NCBI RefSeq assembly: GCF_026339875.1
Contig: NZ_JAPEPZ010000001.1
Span: forward strand, 5,642,001 to 5,706,000
Source: Streptomyces sp. NBC_01571
Lineage (GTDB): Bacteria; Actinomycetota; Actinomycetes; Streptomycetales; Streptomycetaceae
Reading direction: 5' to 3'
Length of the DNA stretch: 64,000 nt
In this document: one piece after another, positions 9,872-20,022 of the stretch
How positions within the stretch are numbered: the stretch's first letter is position 1
How the letters are laid out: each line of letters opens with the position of its first letter
Program-made: the position numbers and the translations under genes
Notes under the pieces: model-generated
The model's database searches: none
Seen by the model: only the letters and a program-made list of their open reading frames with translations
What the model was told of the DNA's origin: nothing

Positions 9872-10213
9872 GTGATTCCCGGTGGTGGCCAGCCCAACAT
9901 GCAGCAGTTGCTCCAGCAGGCCCAGAAGATGCAGCAGGACCTCGCGAACGCGCAGGAGGAACTCGCGCGCACGGAGGTGGAAGGCCAGTCGGGCGGCGGT
10001 CTGGTGAAGGCGACGGTGACCGGCTCAGGTGAGCTCCGCGCCCTGGTGATCGACCCGAAGGCGGTGGACCCCGAGGACACGGAGACGCTCGCCGACCTGG
10101 TCGTCGCGGCGGTCCAGGCGGCGAACGAGAACGCGCAGGCGCTCCAGCAGCAGAAGCTCGGCCCGCTCGCCCAGGGTCTCGGCGGCGGCGGCATCCCCGG
10201 TCTGCCCTTCTAA
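9872..10213 (+). CDS. ybaB: YbaB/EbfC nucleoid-associated DNA-binding protein
   Basis: This 113-residue protein begins with a long helix ([22 protein letters not shown]) followed by the conserved [15 protein letters not shown] beta core and [27 protein letters not shown]. It is expected to form dimers that bind DNA and to assist RecR-dependent repair or chromosome organisation. The GTG start has AGGAG six bases upstream. It lies 58 bases before recR, the usual pairing in bacteria. Confidence 0.93.
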   Translation: MIPGGGQPNMQQLLQQAQKMQQDLANAQEELARTEVEGQSGGGLVKATVTGSGELRALVIDPKAVDPEDTETLADLVVAAVQAANENAQALQQQKLGPLAQGLGGGGIPGLPF

Positions 10214-10271
10214 GACCGGCGGCGGCCAACTACCGTACGTACTGAAAGAATCCAGGAAGGGCGGCAGTCCG

Positions 10272-10871
10272 TTGTACGAAGGCGTGGTCCAGGACCTCAT
10301 CGACGAGTTGGGGCGGCTGCCCGGCGTCGGTCCCAAGAGCGCGCAACGGATCGCCTTCCACATCCTGCAGGCCGAGCCGACGGACGTCCGTCGGCTCGCG
10401 CAGTGCCTCATGGAGGTCAAGGCGAGGGTCCGCTTCTGCGCGACCTGCGGCAACGTGGCACAGGAGGAGCTGTGCAACATCTGCCGCGACCCGCGCCGCG
10501 ACCTGTCGGTGATCTGCGTGGTCGAGGAACCGAAGGACGTCGTCGCGATCGAGCGGACGCGTGAGTTCCGGGGGAAGTACCACGTGCTCGGCGGAGCGAT
10601 CAGCCCGATCGAGGGTGTGGGCCCGGACGACCTGCGGATAAGGGAACTCCTCGCCCGCCTCGCGGACGGCGCGGTCACGGAACTCATCCTGGCCACCGAC
10701 CCGAACCTGGAGGGCGAGGCCACGGCCACGTATCTCGCCCGCATGATCAAGCCCATGGGCCTCAGGGTCACCCGCCTGGCCAGCGGCCTCCCGGTGGGTG
10801 GCGACCTGGAATACGCGGACGAGGTCACGCTCGGCCGCGCCTTCGAGGGGAGACGACTCCTAGATGTCTGA
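10272..10871 (+). CDS. recR: Recombination mediator protein RecR
   Basis: The 199-residue protein has an N-terminal helix-hairpin-helix ([18 protein letters not shown]), a C4 zinc finger ([16 protein letters not shown], Cys near residues 57, 60, 69 and 72), a Toprim domain starting at [14 protein letters not shown], and a Walker-B-like end [12 protein letters not shown]. RecR with RecO loads RecA onto single-stranded gaps. The start is TTG at 10272, with a purine-rich GGAAGGG further upstream. The gene ends inside the first codons of the DUF5063 gene (8-base overlap). Confidence 0.96.
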   Translation: MYEGVVQDLIDELGRLPGVGPKSAQRIAFHILQAEPTDVRRLAQCLMEVKARVRFCATCGNVAQEELCNICRDPRRDLSVICVVEEPKDVVAIERTREFRGKYHVLGGAISPIEGVGPDDLRIRELLARLADGAVTELILATDPNLEGEATATYLARMIKPMGLRVTRLASGLPVGGDLEYADEVTLGRAFEGRRLLDV

Positions 10872-11523
10872 CGCCACACTGCACGCCACCAGTCAGGACC
10901 CCGACGACTTCGTGGTCCAGATCGCGGACCAGGTCGAGAGCTTCCTGGTCGCCGTCACCGAGGTGGCCAAGGGCGACGAGCCGGACTCCGCGGTGCCCTT
11001 CCTCCTCCTGGAGATCTCCCAACTCCTCCTGGCCGGCGGACGCCTGGGCGCGCACGAGGACATCGTCCCCGACGAGCGCTACGAGCCGGACCTCGGCCCG
11101 GAACCGGACGTCGACGAGCTGCGCGAACGCCTGGCCGTGATACTGGAGCCGATCGACGTCTACTCCGAGGTCTTCGACCCGTACGAGCCCCGCAGGGCCC
11201 CGGTGGCCTGCCGGATCTCGGACGACTTCGCCGACGTCATCACGGACCTGCGCCACGGCATGGCCCACTACCGCGCGGGACGCACCAGCGAGGCGCTGTG
11301 GTGGTGGCAGTTCTCGTACTTCTCGAACTGGGGCTCCACCGCCTCGGCCGCTCTGCGCGCCCTCCAGTCCCTGGTCGCCCATGTGCGGCTGAACCAGCCC
11401 CTGGACGACCTGAACGGCCTGGACACCGACCAGGACCTCGGCGAGGAGATCCTCGCGGAGGAGGCGGGCCGGGTGATGGCCGAGGAGATCGGGGGCCCGC
11501 TGGGCCTGGGGACGGCCAAGTAG
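10864..11523 (+). CDS. DUF5063 family protein
   Basis: This 219-residue acidic protein matches the actinobacterial DUF5063 pattern. It has [16 protein letters not shown] at the N-terminus, then [24 protein letters not shown], and the tryptophan-rich [24 protein letters not shown]. It has no signal peptide or membrane segment. Its start overlaps the recR stop, so it is translationally coupled to the ybaB-recR repair operon. No biochemical role is known to me; the coupling suggests a role linked to repair or replication gaps. Confidence 0.85.
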   Translation: MSDATLHATSQDPDDFVVQIADQVESFLVAVTEVAKGDEPDSAVPFLLLEISQLLLAGGRLGAHEDIVPDERYEPDLGPEPDVDELRERLAVILEPIDVYSEVFDPYEPRRAPVACRISDDFADVITDLRHGMAHYRAGRTSEALWWWQFSYFSNWGSTASAALRALQSLVAHVRLNQPLDDLNGLDTDQDLGEEILAEEAGRVMAEEIGGPLGLGTAK

Positions 11524-11750
11524 GCGCCGGACGCACCGAGCACTCCGGGCGCACCAGGTACTCCGGCACCCAGAGCACCTCGGGCACGCCGGGCGTGCGC
11601 CCCTCCCTCGTCGGCACCCGGGTCACGGCGGCCCCGTGTGACTCGGGGCACTTTCCGGAGTGGCGGGGCCGGGACATGGGCAGATGCCGCTCGGAGCGGC
11701 CGGAGGACCCTGACGGCCTCGGTCGACCTGACGGTCCGCAGTGATCACGT

Positions 11751-11770
11751 CGTGAGCGGGACATCTCACG
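11751..11770. promoter_or_regulatory. Inverted repeat in the ask promoter region
   Basis: CGTGAG and CTCACG face each other across eight bases (CGGGACAT), 92-111 bases upstream of the ask start. A -10-like TTAAACT lies near 11805. The symmetry suggests an operator for a dimeric regulator, but I cannot name the protein. The remainder of 11524-11861 shows no gene. Confidence 0.35.
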
Positions 11771-11861
11771 ATGCGATACTTCGGAAGGGAAATCCGGCCG
11801 CTCGTTAAACTGAGCCGACCGCAGTAGTGCGGTGCAGAGACAGATGGAGCGAGGAGCGCAC

Positions 11862-13139
11862 GTGGGCCTTGTCGTGCAGAAGTACGGAGGTTCCTCCGTA
11901 GCCGATGCCGAGGGCATCAAGCGCGTCGCCAAGCGAATCGTGGAAGCGAAGAAGAACGGCCACCAGGTGGTCGTGGTCGTTTCCGCGATGGGCGACACGA
12001 CGGACGAGCTGATCGATCTCGCCGAGCAGGTGTCTCCGATGCCCAGCGGGCGAGAGTTCGACATGCTGCTGACCGCGGGAGAGCGGATCTCCATGGCCCT
12101 GCTGGCGATGGCGATCAAGAACCTGGGCCACAGCGCCCAGTCGTTCACCGGCAGCCAGGCGGGTGTCATCACCGACTCGGTCCACAACAAAGCGCGGATC
12201 ATCGACGTCACGCCCGGCCGTATCCGCACGGCCCTCGACGAGGGCAACATCGCCATCGTCGCCGGGTTCCAGGGTGTCTCGCAGGACAAGAAGGACATCA
12301 CCACGCTCGGGCGCGGTGGTTCCGACACGACGGCGGTCGCGCTCGCGGCGGCCCTCGACGCCGAGGTCTGCGAGATCTACACCGACGTGGACGGCGTGTT
12401 CACCGCCGACCCGCGGGTGGTGAAGAAGGCGAAGAAGATCGACTGGATCGCCTTCGAGGACATGCTGGAGCTCGCCGCCTCCGGCTCCAAGGTGCTGCTC
12501 CACCGCTGTGTGGAGTACGCCCGCCGCTACAACATCCCGATCCACGTGCGCTCGTCCTTCAGCGGACTCCAGGGCACCTGGGTCAGCAACGCACCGATCC
12601 AGCAAGGGGACCAGAAGGTGGAGCAGGCCATCATCTCCGGTGTCGCTCACGACACCTCCGAGGCCAAGGTCACCGTCGTCGGTGTCCCGGACAAGCCGGG
12701 CGAGGCCGCTTCGATCTTCCGGGCCATCGCCGACGCCGAGATCAACATCGACATGGTCGTGCAGAACGTGTCCGCCGCCTCCACGGGCCTCACGGACATC
12801 TCCTTCACCCTTCCCAAGACCGAGGGCCGCAAGGCCATCGACGCCCTGGAGAAGGCCAGGACCGTGATCGGCTACGACTCGCTGCGCTACGACGACCAGA
12901 TCGGCAAGATCTCGCTCGTCGGCGCGGGCATGAAGACGAACCCGGGTGTCACGGCCGGCTTCTTCGAGGCGCTCAGCGACGCCGGGGTCAACATCGAGCT
13001 GATCTCGACCTCCGAGATCCGTATCTCGGTCGTGACCCGTGCCGACGACGTGCCGGAGGCCGTGCGCGCCGTGCACACCGCCTTCGGGCTCGACTCCGAC
13101 AGCGACGAGGCCGTCGTCTACGGGGGCACTGGCCGCTGA
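11862..13139 (+). CDS. ask: Aspartate kinase (aspartokinase)
   Basis: The 425-residue enzyme phosphorylates aspartate, the first step toward lysine, threonine, methionine and diaminopimelate. The signature VQKYGGSSV is at the N-terminus. The kinase domain includes [32 protein letters not shown] and [13 protein letters not shown]. Two ACT domains follow from residue ~265 ([17 protein letters not shown] and [19 protein letters not shown]), consistent with feedback control by lysine plus threonine in actinomycetes. GTG at 11862 has GAGGAG six bases upstream. An internal start near residue 250 often yields a beta subunit in this family. The stop overlaps the asd start by one base. Confidence 0.96.
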   Translation: MGLVVQKYGGSSVADAEGIKRVAKRIVEAKKNGHQVVVVVSAMGDTTDELIDLAEQVSPMPSGREFDMLLTAGERISMALLAMAIKNLGHSAQSFTGSQAGVITDSVHNKARIIDVTPGRIRTALDEGNIAIVAGFQGVSQDKKDITTLGRGGSDTTAVALAAALDAEVCEIYTDVDGVFTADPRVVKKAKKIDWIAFEDMLELAASGSKVLLHRCVEYARRYNIPIHVRSSFSGLQGTWVSNAPIQQGDQKVEQAIISGVAHDTSEAKVTVVGVPDKPGEAASIFRAIADAEINIDMVVQNVSAASTGLTDISFTLPKTEGRKAIDALEKARTVIGYDSLRYDDQIGKISLVGAGMKTNPGVTAGFFEALSDAGVNIELISTSEIRISVVTRADDVPEAVRAVHTAFGLDSDSDEAVVYGGTGR

Positions 13140-14269
13140 TGGCCGAACGGACCGGGCGACCGGCTGAACACTCCGGATACTCCGGTCACCCCGGACGCCT
13201 CGGGCGTCCGACGCTCGCGGTCGTGGGTGCGACCGGGGCCGTCGGCGGCGTCATGCTCCAGATCCTGTCCCAGCACGCGGACATCTGGGGCGAGATCCGT
13301 CTGCTCGCCTCCCCGCGCTCGGCCGGCCGCAAGCTGGCCGTGCGCGGCGAGGAGGTCGAGGTGGCGGCGCTGAGCGAGGCCGCCCTCGAAGGGGTCGACG
13401 TCGCGATGTTCGACGTACCCGACGAGGTGGCCGCGCACTGGGCGCCGATCGCCGCCGCCAAGGGTGTGATCGTGGTGGACAACTCGGGCGCCTTCCGGAT
13501 GGACCCGGACGTACCCCTGGTCGTCCCCGAGGTCAATCCGCACACCGCGCGGATGCGTCCCCGCGGGATCATCGCCAACCCGAACTGCACCACCCTCTCC
13601 ATGATCGTGGCGCTCGGCGCGCTGCACGCCGAGTTCGGGCTGCGCGAGCTGGTGGTCTCCAGCTACCAGGCGGTGAGCGGCGCCGGGCGCGCCGGCGTCG
13701 AGACCCTGCGCCAGCAGCTGTCCCTGGTCGCCGGCACGGAACTGGGGACCAGCCCCGGTGACGTACGCCGTGCGGTGGGGGACAACACCGGCCCGTTCCC
13801 GGAGCCGGTGGCGCTGAACGTCGTACCGTGGGCCGGGTCGCTGCGCGAGGACGGCTGGTCCTCGGAGGAGATGAAGGTGCGGGACGAGTCCCGCAAGATC
13901 CTCGGGCTGCCCCACCTGCCCGTGGCCGTGACCTGCGTCCGCGTCCCCGTCGTCACCACGCACTCCCTCACCGTCCACGCCCGTTTCGAGGGCAGGGTCA
14001 CGGTGGCGAGGGCGCGGGAGATCCTGGCCACCGCGCCAGGGGTCGTCCTGTTCGACGATCCGGCCGCCGGGGAGTTCCCCACTCCCGCCGACGTCGTGGG
14101 TACCGACCCGACCTGGGTGGGCCGCGTCCGCCGGGCGCTCGACGATCCGACCGCCCTCGAACTCTTCGTCTGCGGCGACAACCTCCGCAAGGGCGCCGCG
14201 CTCAACACGGCGCAGATCGCGGAGCTGGTGGCGGCGGAGCTGTCGGTCCGTCCCCCGGGCCGGGCGTGA
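13139..14269 (+). CDS. asd: Aspartate-semialdehyde dehydrogenase
   Basis: This 376-residue enzyme reduces aspartyl phosphate to aspartate semialdehyde with NADPH. It has the nucleotide loop [13 protein letters not shown] near residue 28, the catalytic cysteine in [11 protein letters not shown] near 147 and the base region near [15 protein letters not shown] in the C-terminus. An extra ~20-residue N-terminal stretch rich in Gly, Pro and His precedes the fold. ATG 13139 overlaps the ask TGA (TGATG), so the two pathway enzymes are coupled. Confidence 0.96.
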   Translation: MAERTGRPAEHSGYSGHPGRLGRPTLAVVGATGAVGGVMLQILSQHADIWGEIRLLASPRSAGRKLAVRGEEVEVAALSEAALEGVDVAMFDVPDEVAAHWAPIAAAKGVIVVDNSGAFRMDPDVPLVVPEVNPHTARMRPRGIIANPNCTTLSMIVALGALHAEFGLRELVVSSYQAVSGAGRAGVETLRQQLSLVAGTELGTSPGDVRRAVGDNTGPFPEPVALNVVPWAGSLREDGWSSEEMKVRDESRKILGLPHLPVAVTCVRVPVVTTHSLTVHARFEGRVTVARAREILATAPGVVLFDDPAAGEFPTPADVVGTDPTWVGRVRRALDDPTALELFVCGDNLRKGAALNTAQIAELVAAELSVRPPGRA

Positions 14270-14280
14270 CCTGCACGGCT

Positions 14281-14316
14281 GGATTTCCGGCCGCGGTCGG
14301 GGGCCGGGAAAAATCC
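14281..14316 (+). terminator. Terminator-like hairpin after asd
   Basis: GGATTT followed by CCGGCC pairs with GGCCGG and AAATCC across an eight-base loop, with a three-base bulge. It lies 12 bases after the asd stop. Confidence 0.55.
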
Positions 14317-14420
14317 CCCTGGTCATCCCCGGATTCATTTGTAGGATCTGTGTGAGTCGTGTGGCCGGAATAATGGTCCGGACCACTTGAACGAGACACA
14401 CCCGGCGTTCGAAGATTTCC

Positions 14421-14463
14421 CTCCCCGTTCTCCGCAACCGTGCGGAGGGCGGGGAGCGTCTTT
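14421..14463 (+). terminator. Second GC hairpin between asd and the sigma factor gene
   Basis: CTCCCCG plus CTCCGC pairs with GCGGAG plus CGGGGAG, giving a two-tier stem around AACCGT, followed by CGTCTTT. It could be a strong terminator or an attenuator in the long 5' region of the sigma factor gene. The rest of 14464-14734 shows no gene I can support. Confidence 0.5.
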
Positions 14464-14734
14464 GCGGTAGCCCTGCGCGGGTGGTCCGGGGGCGGCAGGG
14501 CACATGGGGCATAGGGGATGGGCTGTTACGCATGAGGGGTTTCAGTGCACTTTCAGGCGCGCTGCCGGGCGCGTCGGTGGGGTTTCCGGCATCTGTTCCG
14601 GTGGGCGTCGCGGTGTGCGTGAGGGTGGGCGTCGCGGTCCGCGCACGCGTGAACGTTTCGGCCGAAGTGATGGCCGAATCGAATGTGATGCCCGTCGCGT
14701 ACAACCCTGACGGGGGGACGCGTGTCCAACTGGC

Positions 14735-15406
14735 GTGGCAGAGGTACTCGAATTCACTGCGGTACAGACGAGGGGCGCGGCCCTGCGTCCACCCCGCCGA
14801 CTCGGCAGCCCCGGCGCGCCCGGCGGCATGCCGGTGATCGCGCCCATGCCCGCAGCGCGGCCCGCCCGCATACCGAGCCAGCGCGACGGCGCTGAGGACA
14901 CCAGCACGGCCGCAGGCACGACGGTCGACCATCTGACCGAGACCTACCGCGCCCACTACCGGTCGCTCCTGGGTCTCGCGGCGCTCCTGCTCGACGACAC
15001 CGCCTCCTGCGAGGACGTCGTCCAGGAGGCCTTCATCCGGGTGCACTCGGCGCGCAAGCGCGTCCGCGAGCCGGAGAAGACGCTGGCCTACCTGCGTCAG
15101 ACCGTCGTCAACCTCTCGCGGTCCGCCCTGCGCCGGCGCATCCTCGGCCTCAAGCTCCTCTCGAAGCCGATGCCCGACATGGCGAGCGCGGAGGAGGGCG
15201 CGTACGACCTGCTGGAGCGCGACGCGCTGAAGAAGGCCATGAAGGGCCTGCAGCGCCGTCAGCGCGAGGTCCTCGTGCTGCGCTACTTCGCGGACATGAC
15301 CGAGGCCCAGGTCGCCGAGACCCTCGGCATATCGCTCGGCTCGGTCAAGGCGTACGGCTCGCGCGGCATCGCGGCGCTCCGTGTGGCCATGGAGGCCCCG
15401 GCATGA
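14735..15406 (+). CDS. SigE-type (ECF-like) RNA polymerase sigma factor
   Basis: The 223-residue protein has a region 2 helix set (YRAHYRSLLGLAALLLDD, CEDVVQEAFIRVHSA, TLAYLRQTVVNLSRS) at about residues 70-130 and a region 4 helix-turn-helix (LQRRQREVLVLRYFADMTEAQVAETLGISLGSVKAYGSRGIAAL) at 165-215. This is the SigE-family ECF layout of actinomycetes. The first ~60 residues are low-complexity, so the true start may be GTG 14735 or ATG 14828; no clear ribosome site decides it. It overlaps the downstream membrane protein gene by ATGA, the usual arrangement of a sigma factor with its regulator. Confidence 0.85.
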   Translation: MAEVLEFTAVQTRGAALRPPRRLGSPGAPGGMPVIAPMPAARPARIPSQRDGAEDTSTAAGTTVDHLTETYRAHYRSLLGLAALLLDDTASCEDVVQEAFIRVHSARKRVREPEKTLAYLRQTVVNLSRSALRRRILGLKLLSKPMPDMASAEEGAYDLLERDALKKAMKGLQRRQREVLVLRYFADMTEAQVAETLGISLGSVKAYGSRGIAALRVAMEAPA

Positions 15407-16536
15407 GCGAGCACGAGGACCTGCGGCGCCGTGACGAGGAACGGCACCCGGAGCACGAGCACAAGCAATCGCACGCTGGGAACGGAACTGTGAACCACGG
15501 CCCCGACGGACAGCCCGACGAACAGGGCCCGGCCGAACTGGGCTCCGAAAACCTCGGCCCGGACGAACTGGCATTGCGCCGGCTGCTGCACCAGGCGGTC
15601 GAGGAGATCGAACCCACCGACGGCACGCTGGAGCATCTGCGCCGCGCGGTGCCCGCCCGGCGGGCCCGCAAGCGCCAGGCTCTCGTCGGCATGGCAGCCG
15701 CCGCGCTCTTCATCGGCACGGCCGTCCCGGCCCTGGTGCACGTCTCGAACGCCTCCGGGTCGAACGCCGACCCGTCCATCGCGGGCAACAGCTCGCAGGC
15801 CCAGGGCGGCACCAGCCAGGGCAAGAACCCGGACGGCGGCGAAAGCACCGCGGGCGGCGGCTCCGGCACCTCCAATGACCACGGCAAGCAGGGCCGTACG
15901 GGAGCGCCCGACAAGGGCAAAGAGGCGAGCACCGGGGCGGCCACCGGGGGACCCGATCCGTCGGCCTCGGCGCCCACCGCGCTCGCGTGCACACCGGCAC
16001 AGCTCGGCGGCGCCACCAGCACCGTCGGCGTCCCGGACTCCACCGGCGCGGTCTACGGCTCCTTCAGCGTCTCGAACAGCTCGGGCACCAGCTGCACCGT
16101 CAGCGGCGCGGGCGCCGTCAGCACCCTGGCACAGGGCGCGGCCGACCCGTCCAAGATCAGCGTGGTGACCCATGTGGCGGGCGACGCGGCCACCGGCCTG
16201 CCGAACCCCTCCACGGAGGTCGCCTCGCTGGTGCTGCAGCCGGGTGCCTCGTACGTCGTGAAGTTCGCCTGGGTGCCCTCGGAGACCTGTCCGACCACCG
16301 GTGGAGGGGAGCCGTCGCCGGATCCGAGCTCCACGGAGGAGGCCACCACGGCCGGCGGCACCGGCACGGACACCGGCGGCACGGGCACCTCGGCCCAGCT
16401 CCTCACGGAGGACGGCGTGGCGGACGGCAGTGTCACGCTCTCCTACGCGACGGACACGGGCGCGACCGCCTCGACGACAGTGTCCGGCGCGTGCGCGGGC
16501 ACGGTGTACCGGACGGGGATACTGGCGGCGTCCTGA
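15403..16536 (+). CDS. Single-pass membrane protein, probable partner of the adjacent sigma factor (DUF4232-like exterior)
   Basis: The protein has 377 residues. A charged cytoplasmic N-terminus of ~90 residues contains LRRLLHQAVEEIEPTDGTLEHLRRAVPARRARKRQ. One membrane helix (ALVGMAAAALFIGTAVPAL) follows near 100, then a long Gly/Ser/Thr-rich extracellular linker. The C-terminal beta-rich domain has paired Cys and resembles DUF4232. Translational coupling to the sigma factor suggests an anti-sigma or signal-relay role, but the classical HxxxCxxC zinc motif of ZAS anti-sigma factors is absent. Confidence 0.7.
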   Translation: MSEHEDLRRRDEERHPEHEHKQSHAGNGTVNHGPDGQPDEQGPAELGSENLGPDELALRRLLHQAVEEIEPTDGTLEHLRRAVPARRARKRQALVGMAAAALFIGTAVPALVHVSNASGSNADPSIAGNSSQAQGGTSQGKNPDGGESTAGGGSGTSNDHGKQGRTGAPDKGKEASTGAATGGPDPSASAPTALACTPAQLGGATSTVGVPDSTGAVYGSFSVSNSSGTSCTVSGAGAVSTLAQGAADPSKISVVTHVAGDAATGLPNPSTEVASLVLQPGASYVVKFAWVPSETCPTTGGGEPSPDPSSTEEATTAGGTGTDTGGTGTSAQLLTEDGVADGSVTLSYATDTGATASTTVSGACAGTVYRTGILAAS

Positions 16537-16585
16537 GCGGGGGCGGCGCCGGGCCCCGAGAACCCACGGGACCGCGCCGGAGCGT

Positions 16586-17482
16586 CTAGGGAGCCGGGGC
16601 CCCGGCGGCGTCCCGGACCGGATTCCCGTCCGAACTTCCGTCCGCGTGCCCGTTCGCGCTTCGGTCCGGATTCCCCTCCGGGCTTCCGTTCCGCTCCCGG
16701 TCCCGGTCCTGGTCCGCCTCCGCGGAGGGGATCAGGCCCAGCTCCGCGTCCCGCGTGAACTCGGCCTCGCGCCGCAGCAGCCGGAACCACATGAAGACGA
16801 CGAAGCCCGCGAAGACGAACCACTCACCGGTGTAGCCGAGGTTCTGGAACGCCTTGAGGTCCAGGCCGGTGCCCTGCGGCGCGGTCGCGGGCACCGCCGT
16901 CATCCCGCCGTCGGCCTTCGCGAGGGTGATCCAGGCGTCGTAGACCTTGTACGGCACCAGGTTCACCAGCGACGCCGAGCTGATCGCGCCGGTCTGCCCG
17001 TCGGGAAGCCCACCGGCGGCGCTCACCCCGTCCGACCCCGGGCTCTCGGAGACCTGCAACGCCCCCGTGACGGTCACCTCGCCGGCCGGGGCGGCGGGCG
17101 CTTTCGCGGGATCCGCGGTACCGGGCAGCCAGCCCCGGACGACGGGCAGCGCCCGGCCGCCGTCGGTCCGCAGCAGCGTCAGCACGTAGTACCCGCGCCT
17201 GCCGTCCACCTCGCGGTCCGGCACCAGCAGCTGCTTGCCGTACCGGCCGGTGGCGACGGCCTGCTTGCCGGACGTGTCCTTGTCGACGGGCAGCAGCTCG
17301 CGCAGCGGTCGGGCCGGATCCGTCCTGGCCGCGGCGGCCTGCTCGCCGGCGTCACGCTGGTCCTGGACCCGAGCCTCGAACCGGCTCAACTGCCACGACC
17401 CCATGAAGATGCAGAAGGGGATGGCCAACAGCACGAAGACGTTGATCCCCCACCAGCGGGGCGTCAGCAGGAACCGGTACAC
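16586..17482 (-). CDS. SURF1-family cytochrome oxidase assembly protein
   Basis: The 298-residue protein has two membrane helices, one at residues 10-30 (GINVFVLLAIPFCIFMGSWQL) with the family signature GxWQL, and one near 225-245 (WFVFAGFVVFMWFRLLRR). They flank an extracytoplasmic domain with VVRGWLPG. SURF1 proteins help insert heme a into the aa3 oxidase. The last ~45 residues are a polar Asp/Gly/Asn tail rich in repeats such as DGSSDGN, which the family does not need. It converges on the sigma/membrane-protein operon. Confidence 0.9.
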   Translation of the reverse strand: MYRFLLTPRWWGINVFVLLAIPFCIFMGSWQLSRFEARVQDQRDAGEQAAAARTDPARPLRELLPVDKDTSGKQAVATGRYGKQLLVPDREVDGRRGYYVLTLLRTDGGRALPVVRGWLPGTADPAKAPAAPAGEVTVTGALQVSESPGSDGVSAAGGLPDGQTGAISSASLVNLVPYKVYDAWITLAKADGGMTAVPATAPQGTGLDLKAFQNLGYTGEWFVFAGFVVFMWFRLLRREAEFTRDAELGLIPSAEADQDRDRERNGSPEGNPDRSANGHADGSSDGNPVRDAAGAPAP

Positions 17483-17673
17483 GACTTCAAAGGTACGGTG
17501 CCGCCGCGCGCGGCCGGGCTCCGGGTCCCGGTCCCGCCGCCCGGTCCCATAAGCCGGTCCCGCCCGTCCGGCACCGGCCGCCGGGCGGGACGGGACGGGG
17601 GTTGTGGACGGAGTTGTCCACAGGCTGGGGACCTCGTCGGCGCGAGGACGGGTGGGCCAGGCACTATGGGGCC

Positions 17674-19536
17674 ATGACTGAGAGCAACGCGTCCGTCGAG
17701 CAGCAGCAGGCGGCCATGCCCGACTGGGAGAAGCGCTTCAGGGCACCGAGGGTGTCGCTGCCGGACTGGGCGGAGGACGCCCCGCACCGCTCGCTGTTCG
17801 TCTCCAACGCGACGGGAACCTACGAGCTGTACGCGTGGGACCGCGAGACGGGCGAGCAGCGCCAGATCACCGACCGGGCGAACGGTACGACGGACGGGGT
17901 GCTCTCCCCGGACGGCGAGTGGATCTGGTGGTTCGACGACAAGGACGGCGACGAGTTCGGCATCTGGCGCCGGCAGCGCTTCGCCGGTGCCGGCTCCGCG
18001 GACGCCGCTTCCCCCGCCGCGACCGCCGGTGCCGCCAGTGTGGACGAGCCCGCCGCGCCGGGACTGGAGCCCTCCTACCCCGGGGGACTCGCCATCGGCC
18101 GGGACGGACGGACGGCGGTCGTGGGCCGCTCGACGGACGACGACGGGTCGACGATCCATCTGGTCCGGTCCGGCGAGGAACCCGTGGAGATCTACCGCCA
18201 CCGGGAGTCGGCCGGCGTCGGCGACCTCTCCCACGACGGCTCCCTGATCGCCGTGGAGCACACCGAGCACGGCGACGCGATGCACTCGGCGCTGCGGGTG
18301 CTGCGCCCGGACGGCTCGACGGTCGCCGACCTCGACGACAGCAAGGGCGGCACGGTCGAGCTGGGCCTGGAGGTGCTGGGCTTCGCCCCGGTCGACGGGG
18401 ACACCCGGCTGCTCATCGGGCACCAGCGGCGCGGCCGTTGGGAGCCGCTGGTGTGGGACGTCGCGACCGGCGAGGAGACGGACCTCTCCCTCGACCTGCC
18501 CGGCGACGTGGGCGCCGAGTGGTATCCGGACGGTTCGGCGTTGCTGATCGCGCACAGCTTCGAGGCCCGCAGCGACCTGTGGCGCTACGACCTGGCGTCC
18601 GGTGAGCTGCTCCGCGTGCCCACCCCCGCGGGCACGGTGTCCGGGGCGACGGCCCGCCCCGACGGCAGCGTGGAGTACCTGTGGTCGTCGGCGGCCGAGC
18701 CGTCGTCGGTCCGCTCGACGACCCGCGGGGTCATCCTCGATCCCCCCGGCCTGAAGTCCCCGGGCTCGGTCCCCGTGGAGGACGTCTGGGTGGAGGGTCC
18801 CGGCGGCAGGGTCCACGCCCTGGTCCAGAAGCCGGCCGGGGCGACGGGACCCCTGCCCACCGTCTTCGACATCCACGGCGGCCCGACCTGGCACGACAGC
18901 GACTCCTTCGCGGCGGGCCCGGCGGCCTGGGTGGACCACGGGTACGCGGTGGTGCGGGTCAACTACCGGGGTTCGACCGGGTACGGGCGGGAGTGGACGG
19001 ACGCCCTCAAGCACCGGGTCGGTCTCATCGAGCTGGAGGACATCGCGGCGGTCCGCGAGTGGGCGGTGACGTCCGGACTCGCCGACCCCGAGCGCCTGAT
19101 CCTCACCGGCGGTTCCTGGGGCGGCTACCTCACACTGCTGGGCCTGGGCACCCAGCCGGACGCCTGGACCCTCGGCATCGCCGCCGTCCCGGTCGCGGAC
19201 TACGTCACGGCGTACCACGACGAGATGGAGGCCCTGAAGGCCATGGACCGCACACTGCTGGGCGGCACCCCGGAGGAGGTCCCCGAGCGCTTCGAGGCGT
19301 CCTCACCCCTGACGTACGTGGACGCCGTCAAGGCCCCCGTCTACATCTCGGCCGGCGTGAACGACCCCCGCTGCCCCATCCGCCAGGTCGAGAACTACGT
19401 CGACCGCCTCGCCGCCCGGGGAGCCGTCCACGAGGTCTACCGCTACGACGCCGGCCACGGCTCCCTGGTCGTCGACGAACGCATCAAACAGGTCCACCTG
19501 GAACTGGCCTTCGCCCAGACTCACCTCCCGACCTGA
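17674..19536 (+). CDS. S9 prolyl-oligopeptidase family serine peptidase
   Basis: The 620-residue protein starts with a seven-bladed propeller-like half containing WxxDxxD-type repeats (VSNATGTYELYAWDRETGEQ, DGVLSPDGEWIWWFDD). The C-terminal alpha/beta hydrolase is at about 375-620. The catalytic serine is in GGSWGGYL near 490, the aspartate in GVNDPRCPI near 570 and the histidine in DAGHGS near 600. It resembles acylaminoacyl peptidases, which act on short or N-acylated peptides. No signal peptide is seen, so it is probably cytoplasmic. ATG 17674 is the first plausible start after the promoter region. Confidence 0.9.
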   Translation: MTESNASVEQQQAAMPDWEKRFRAPRVSLPDWAEDAPHRSLFVSNATGTYELYAWDRETGEQRQITDRANGTTDGVLSPDGEWIWWFDDKDGDEFGIWRRQRFAGAGSADAASPAATAGAASVDEPAAPGLEPSYPGGLAIGRDGRTAVVGRSTDDDGSTIHLVRSGEEPVEIYRHRESAGVGDLSHDGSLIAVEHTEHGDAMHSALRVLRPDGSTVADLDDSKGGTVELGLEVLGFAPVDGDTRLLIGHQRRGRWEPLVWDVATGEETDLSLDLPGDVGAEWYPDGSALLIAHSFEARSDLWRYDLASGELLRVPTPAGTVSGATARPDGSVEYLWSSAAEPSSVRSTTRGVILDPPGLKSPGSVPVEDVWVEGPGGRVHALVQKPAGATGPLPTVFDIHGGPTWHDSDSFAAGPAAWVDHGYAVVRVNYRGSTGYGREWTDALKHRVGLIELEDIAAVREWAVTSGLADPERLILTGGSWGGYLTLLGLGTQPDAWTLGIAAVPVADYVTAYHDEMEALKAMDRTLLGGTPEEVPERFEASSPLTYVDAVKAPVYISAGVNDPRCPIRQVENYVDRLAARGAVHEVYRYDAGHGSLVVDERIKQVHLELAFAQTHLPT

Positions 19537-20022
19537 CGGGGCGGTCCCCGCGGGTTCGGGTGGCCGGGGTACAGCGCCCCTGCCCCTGCCCCTGCCCCTG
19601 CGCCTTCTGCCTCTGCCCCTGCCTCTGCCCCTGCCTCTGCCGGGGCGGGGGCCGAGGACGAGGTGCAGCACCCCTGCCAGGGACCGCGTAGCGCCCCTGC
19701 CGGGTTCCGGCGCGGATTCCCGGCCAGGTCCGGCGGCAACCCGCCGGGGTGCAAGGGTGGCGCCCTGTCGGGGTCTGAGGGCAGCGCTTGGCCGGTGTGC
19801 AGGGGTAGCGCCCTGTCTGGTCTGAGGGCAGCGCCTTGCCGGGGTCGGGGGGCGGCGCCCTGTCGGGGTGCAGGGACAGCGGCTTGCCGGGGTCCGGGGG
19901 CGGCGCCCTGCCGGGGTCTGGGGCGGAGCCCCAGAGGATGGGACGGGTAGGGGCGGCGGGGGCGAGGAAAAGGACACCCGACCACGACAACCGCCGCCCC
20001 CCCGTGAGAGCCCCGCCCACCC
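19537..20022. repeat. Degenerate tandem-repeat region with a terminal Streptomyces palindrome
   Basis: This 486-base convergent gap contains a CCCCTG/CCTCTG hexamer run (near 19576-19640) and then a degenerate 40-60 base array built from GGGGTGCAGGG, GGCGCCCTGTCGGGG and CTTGCCGGGG units (near 19745-19920). It ends in GGGGTCTGGGGCGGAGCCCC near 19912. I see no gene. Confidence 0.6.

Noticed and set aside
14481..14837. A 118-residue frame before the sigma factor gene
   Set aside because: It has valine-rich low-complexity sequence, overlaps the sigma start and lacks a ribosome site.
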